Shown here one piece after another: positions 21,410 to 21,849 of a DNA stretch of 21,849 bases. Below the pieces are notes generated by a model that was not told the DNA's origin, searched no databases, and saw only the letters and a list, made by a program, of their open reading frames with translations. Positions within the stretch are counted from its first letter, which is position 1. Each line of letters begins with the position of its first letter. Origin of the DNA: Cyclospora cayetanensis (lineage: Eukaryota > Apicomplexa > Conoidasida > Eucoccidiorida > Eimeriidae); NCBI RefSeq assembly GCF_002999335.1, contig NW_020312272.1:1-21849 (forward strand), read 5' to 3'. Both the position numbers and the translations under genes were made by a program.

Positions 21410-21849
21410 GTGTTAGACGTAAGCTGTAGTTTTTCCTGCAGCTAATGCATGTAGGCTCAGTCCAGCATCTAGCTTGTGTGCTACAGTGGGATGGTTAGCA
21501 CTGTTGTTATGTGTAGGCGCATGAACAGCAGTAGCCTACCCACTGCAGTATGAGTTTGTTTTCATGCACGGGGCAATGTTATCTATTGCAGTGGCAGAGG
21601 GTAAAAGGGAAAATTGGAGCTCTTAGCGGCGTGCTTGTACAGGAGAGCCTAAGCACCTTCGACTTGCTCGACTTCTTTGATCATTCGCTGTTGTACGTAA
21701 TGCAGCCTTTGCGCTGATGATACGCATTTGCTACTGCCAGTCTGCATTGACGACGTGTAGCCAGTGGGTTGTGGAAGGCAGGTGCGGTTTGGGTGTGGGT
21801 GCGGATAAGCAGCCAATGTGTCGTAGGTGGTGTTTGGTACCACTGGTCC

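Larger units (their letters stand above)
20669..21849. other. G+T-rich right end, no gene recognised
   Basis: This part contains the longest open frame of the window, 20849-21250 (+, 133 codons from a GTG; the first in-frame ATG comes near codon 60). About ten of its residues are tryptophan, some 7%, several times the usual share. This is a by-product of frequent TGG in G+T-rich DNA, and third positions show no pyrimidine preference. A 113-codon minus frame overlaps it. I therefore do not call a gene. The DNA is strongly G+T-rich, with 43 of 60 bases at 21061-21120. Confidence 0.55.

Overview
This window looks like non-coding or gene-poor nuclear DNA from a eukaryote, probably a protist or another small-genome lineage. 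I could not place it more precisely. No protein family, rRNA, tRNA, transposase, reverse transcriptase or CRISPR array is recognisable on either strand. The longest open frame in 21.8 kb is 133 codons, about what chance gives at this composition (mid-40s % GC, estimated by eye), and open frames are scattered evenly over both strands. That rules out ordinary bacterial, archaeal or phage DNA and any compact intronless genome. CpG is not obviously depleted. Homopolymers do not exceed 9 and no microsatellite exceeds about five units, which is unlike typical vertebrate or insect intergenic DNA. An over-representation of TGCATGC/GCATGCA, a motif known from apicomplexan promoters, is a weak hint of that group and no more.

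Layout. From 1 to about 16.9 kb I see no supportable gene, only short chance-length open frames and a few structural elements: a 9-bp inverted repeat near 4.0 kb, a perfect 20-bp palindrome at 8.15 kb and a perfect 16-bp AT-rich palindrome at 15.68 kb. At 17.49-17.71 kb a 72-codon ATG frame shows codon-position bias (very few A-ending codons) and ends on a GTGAGT donor-like site. It is the only coding candidate I list, at low confidence. From about 19.5 kb to the right end the DNA becomes more G+T-rich and carries a pair of direct repeats, 157 bp long, about 90% identical, with starts 954 bp apart. This is the clearest non-random structure in the window.

The + strand is G+T-rich (about 55% in hand-counted rows spread along the window). 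This could reflect long + strand transcription, for example large introns, or replication-linked strand bias. No operon or set of cooperating genes can be reconstructed, and I found no convincing new biological system. The most useful leads are the diverged repeat pair, the 17.5-kb exon candidate and the palindromes.
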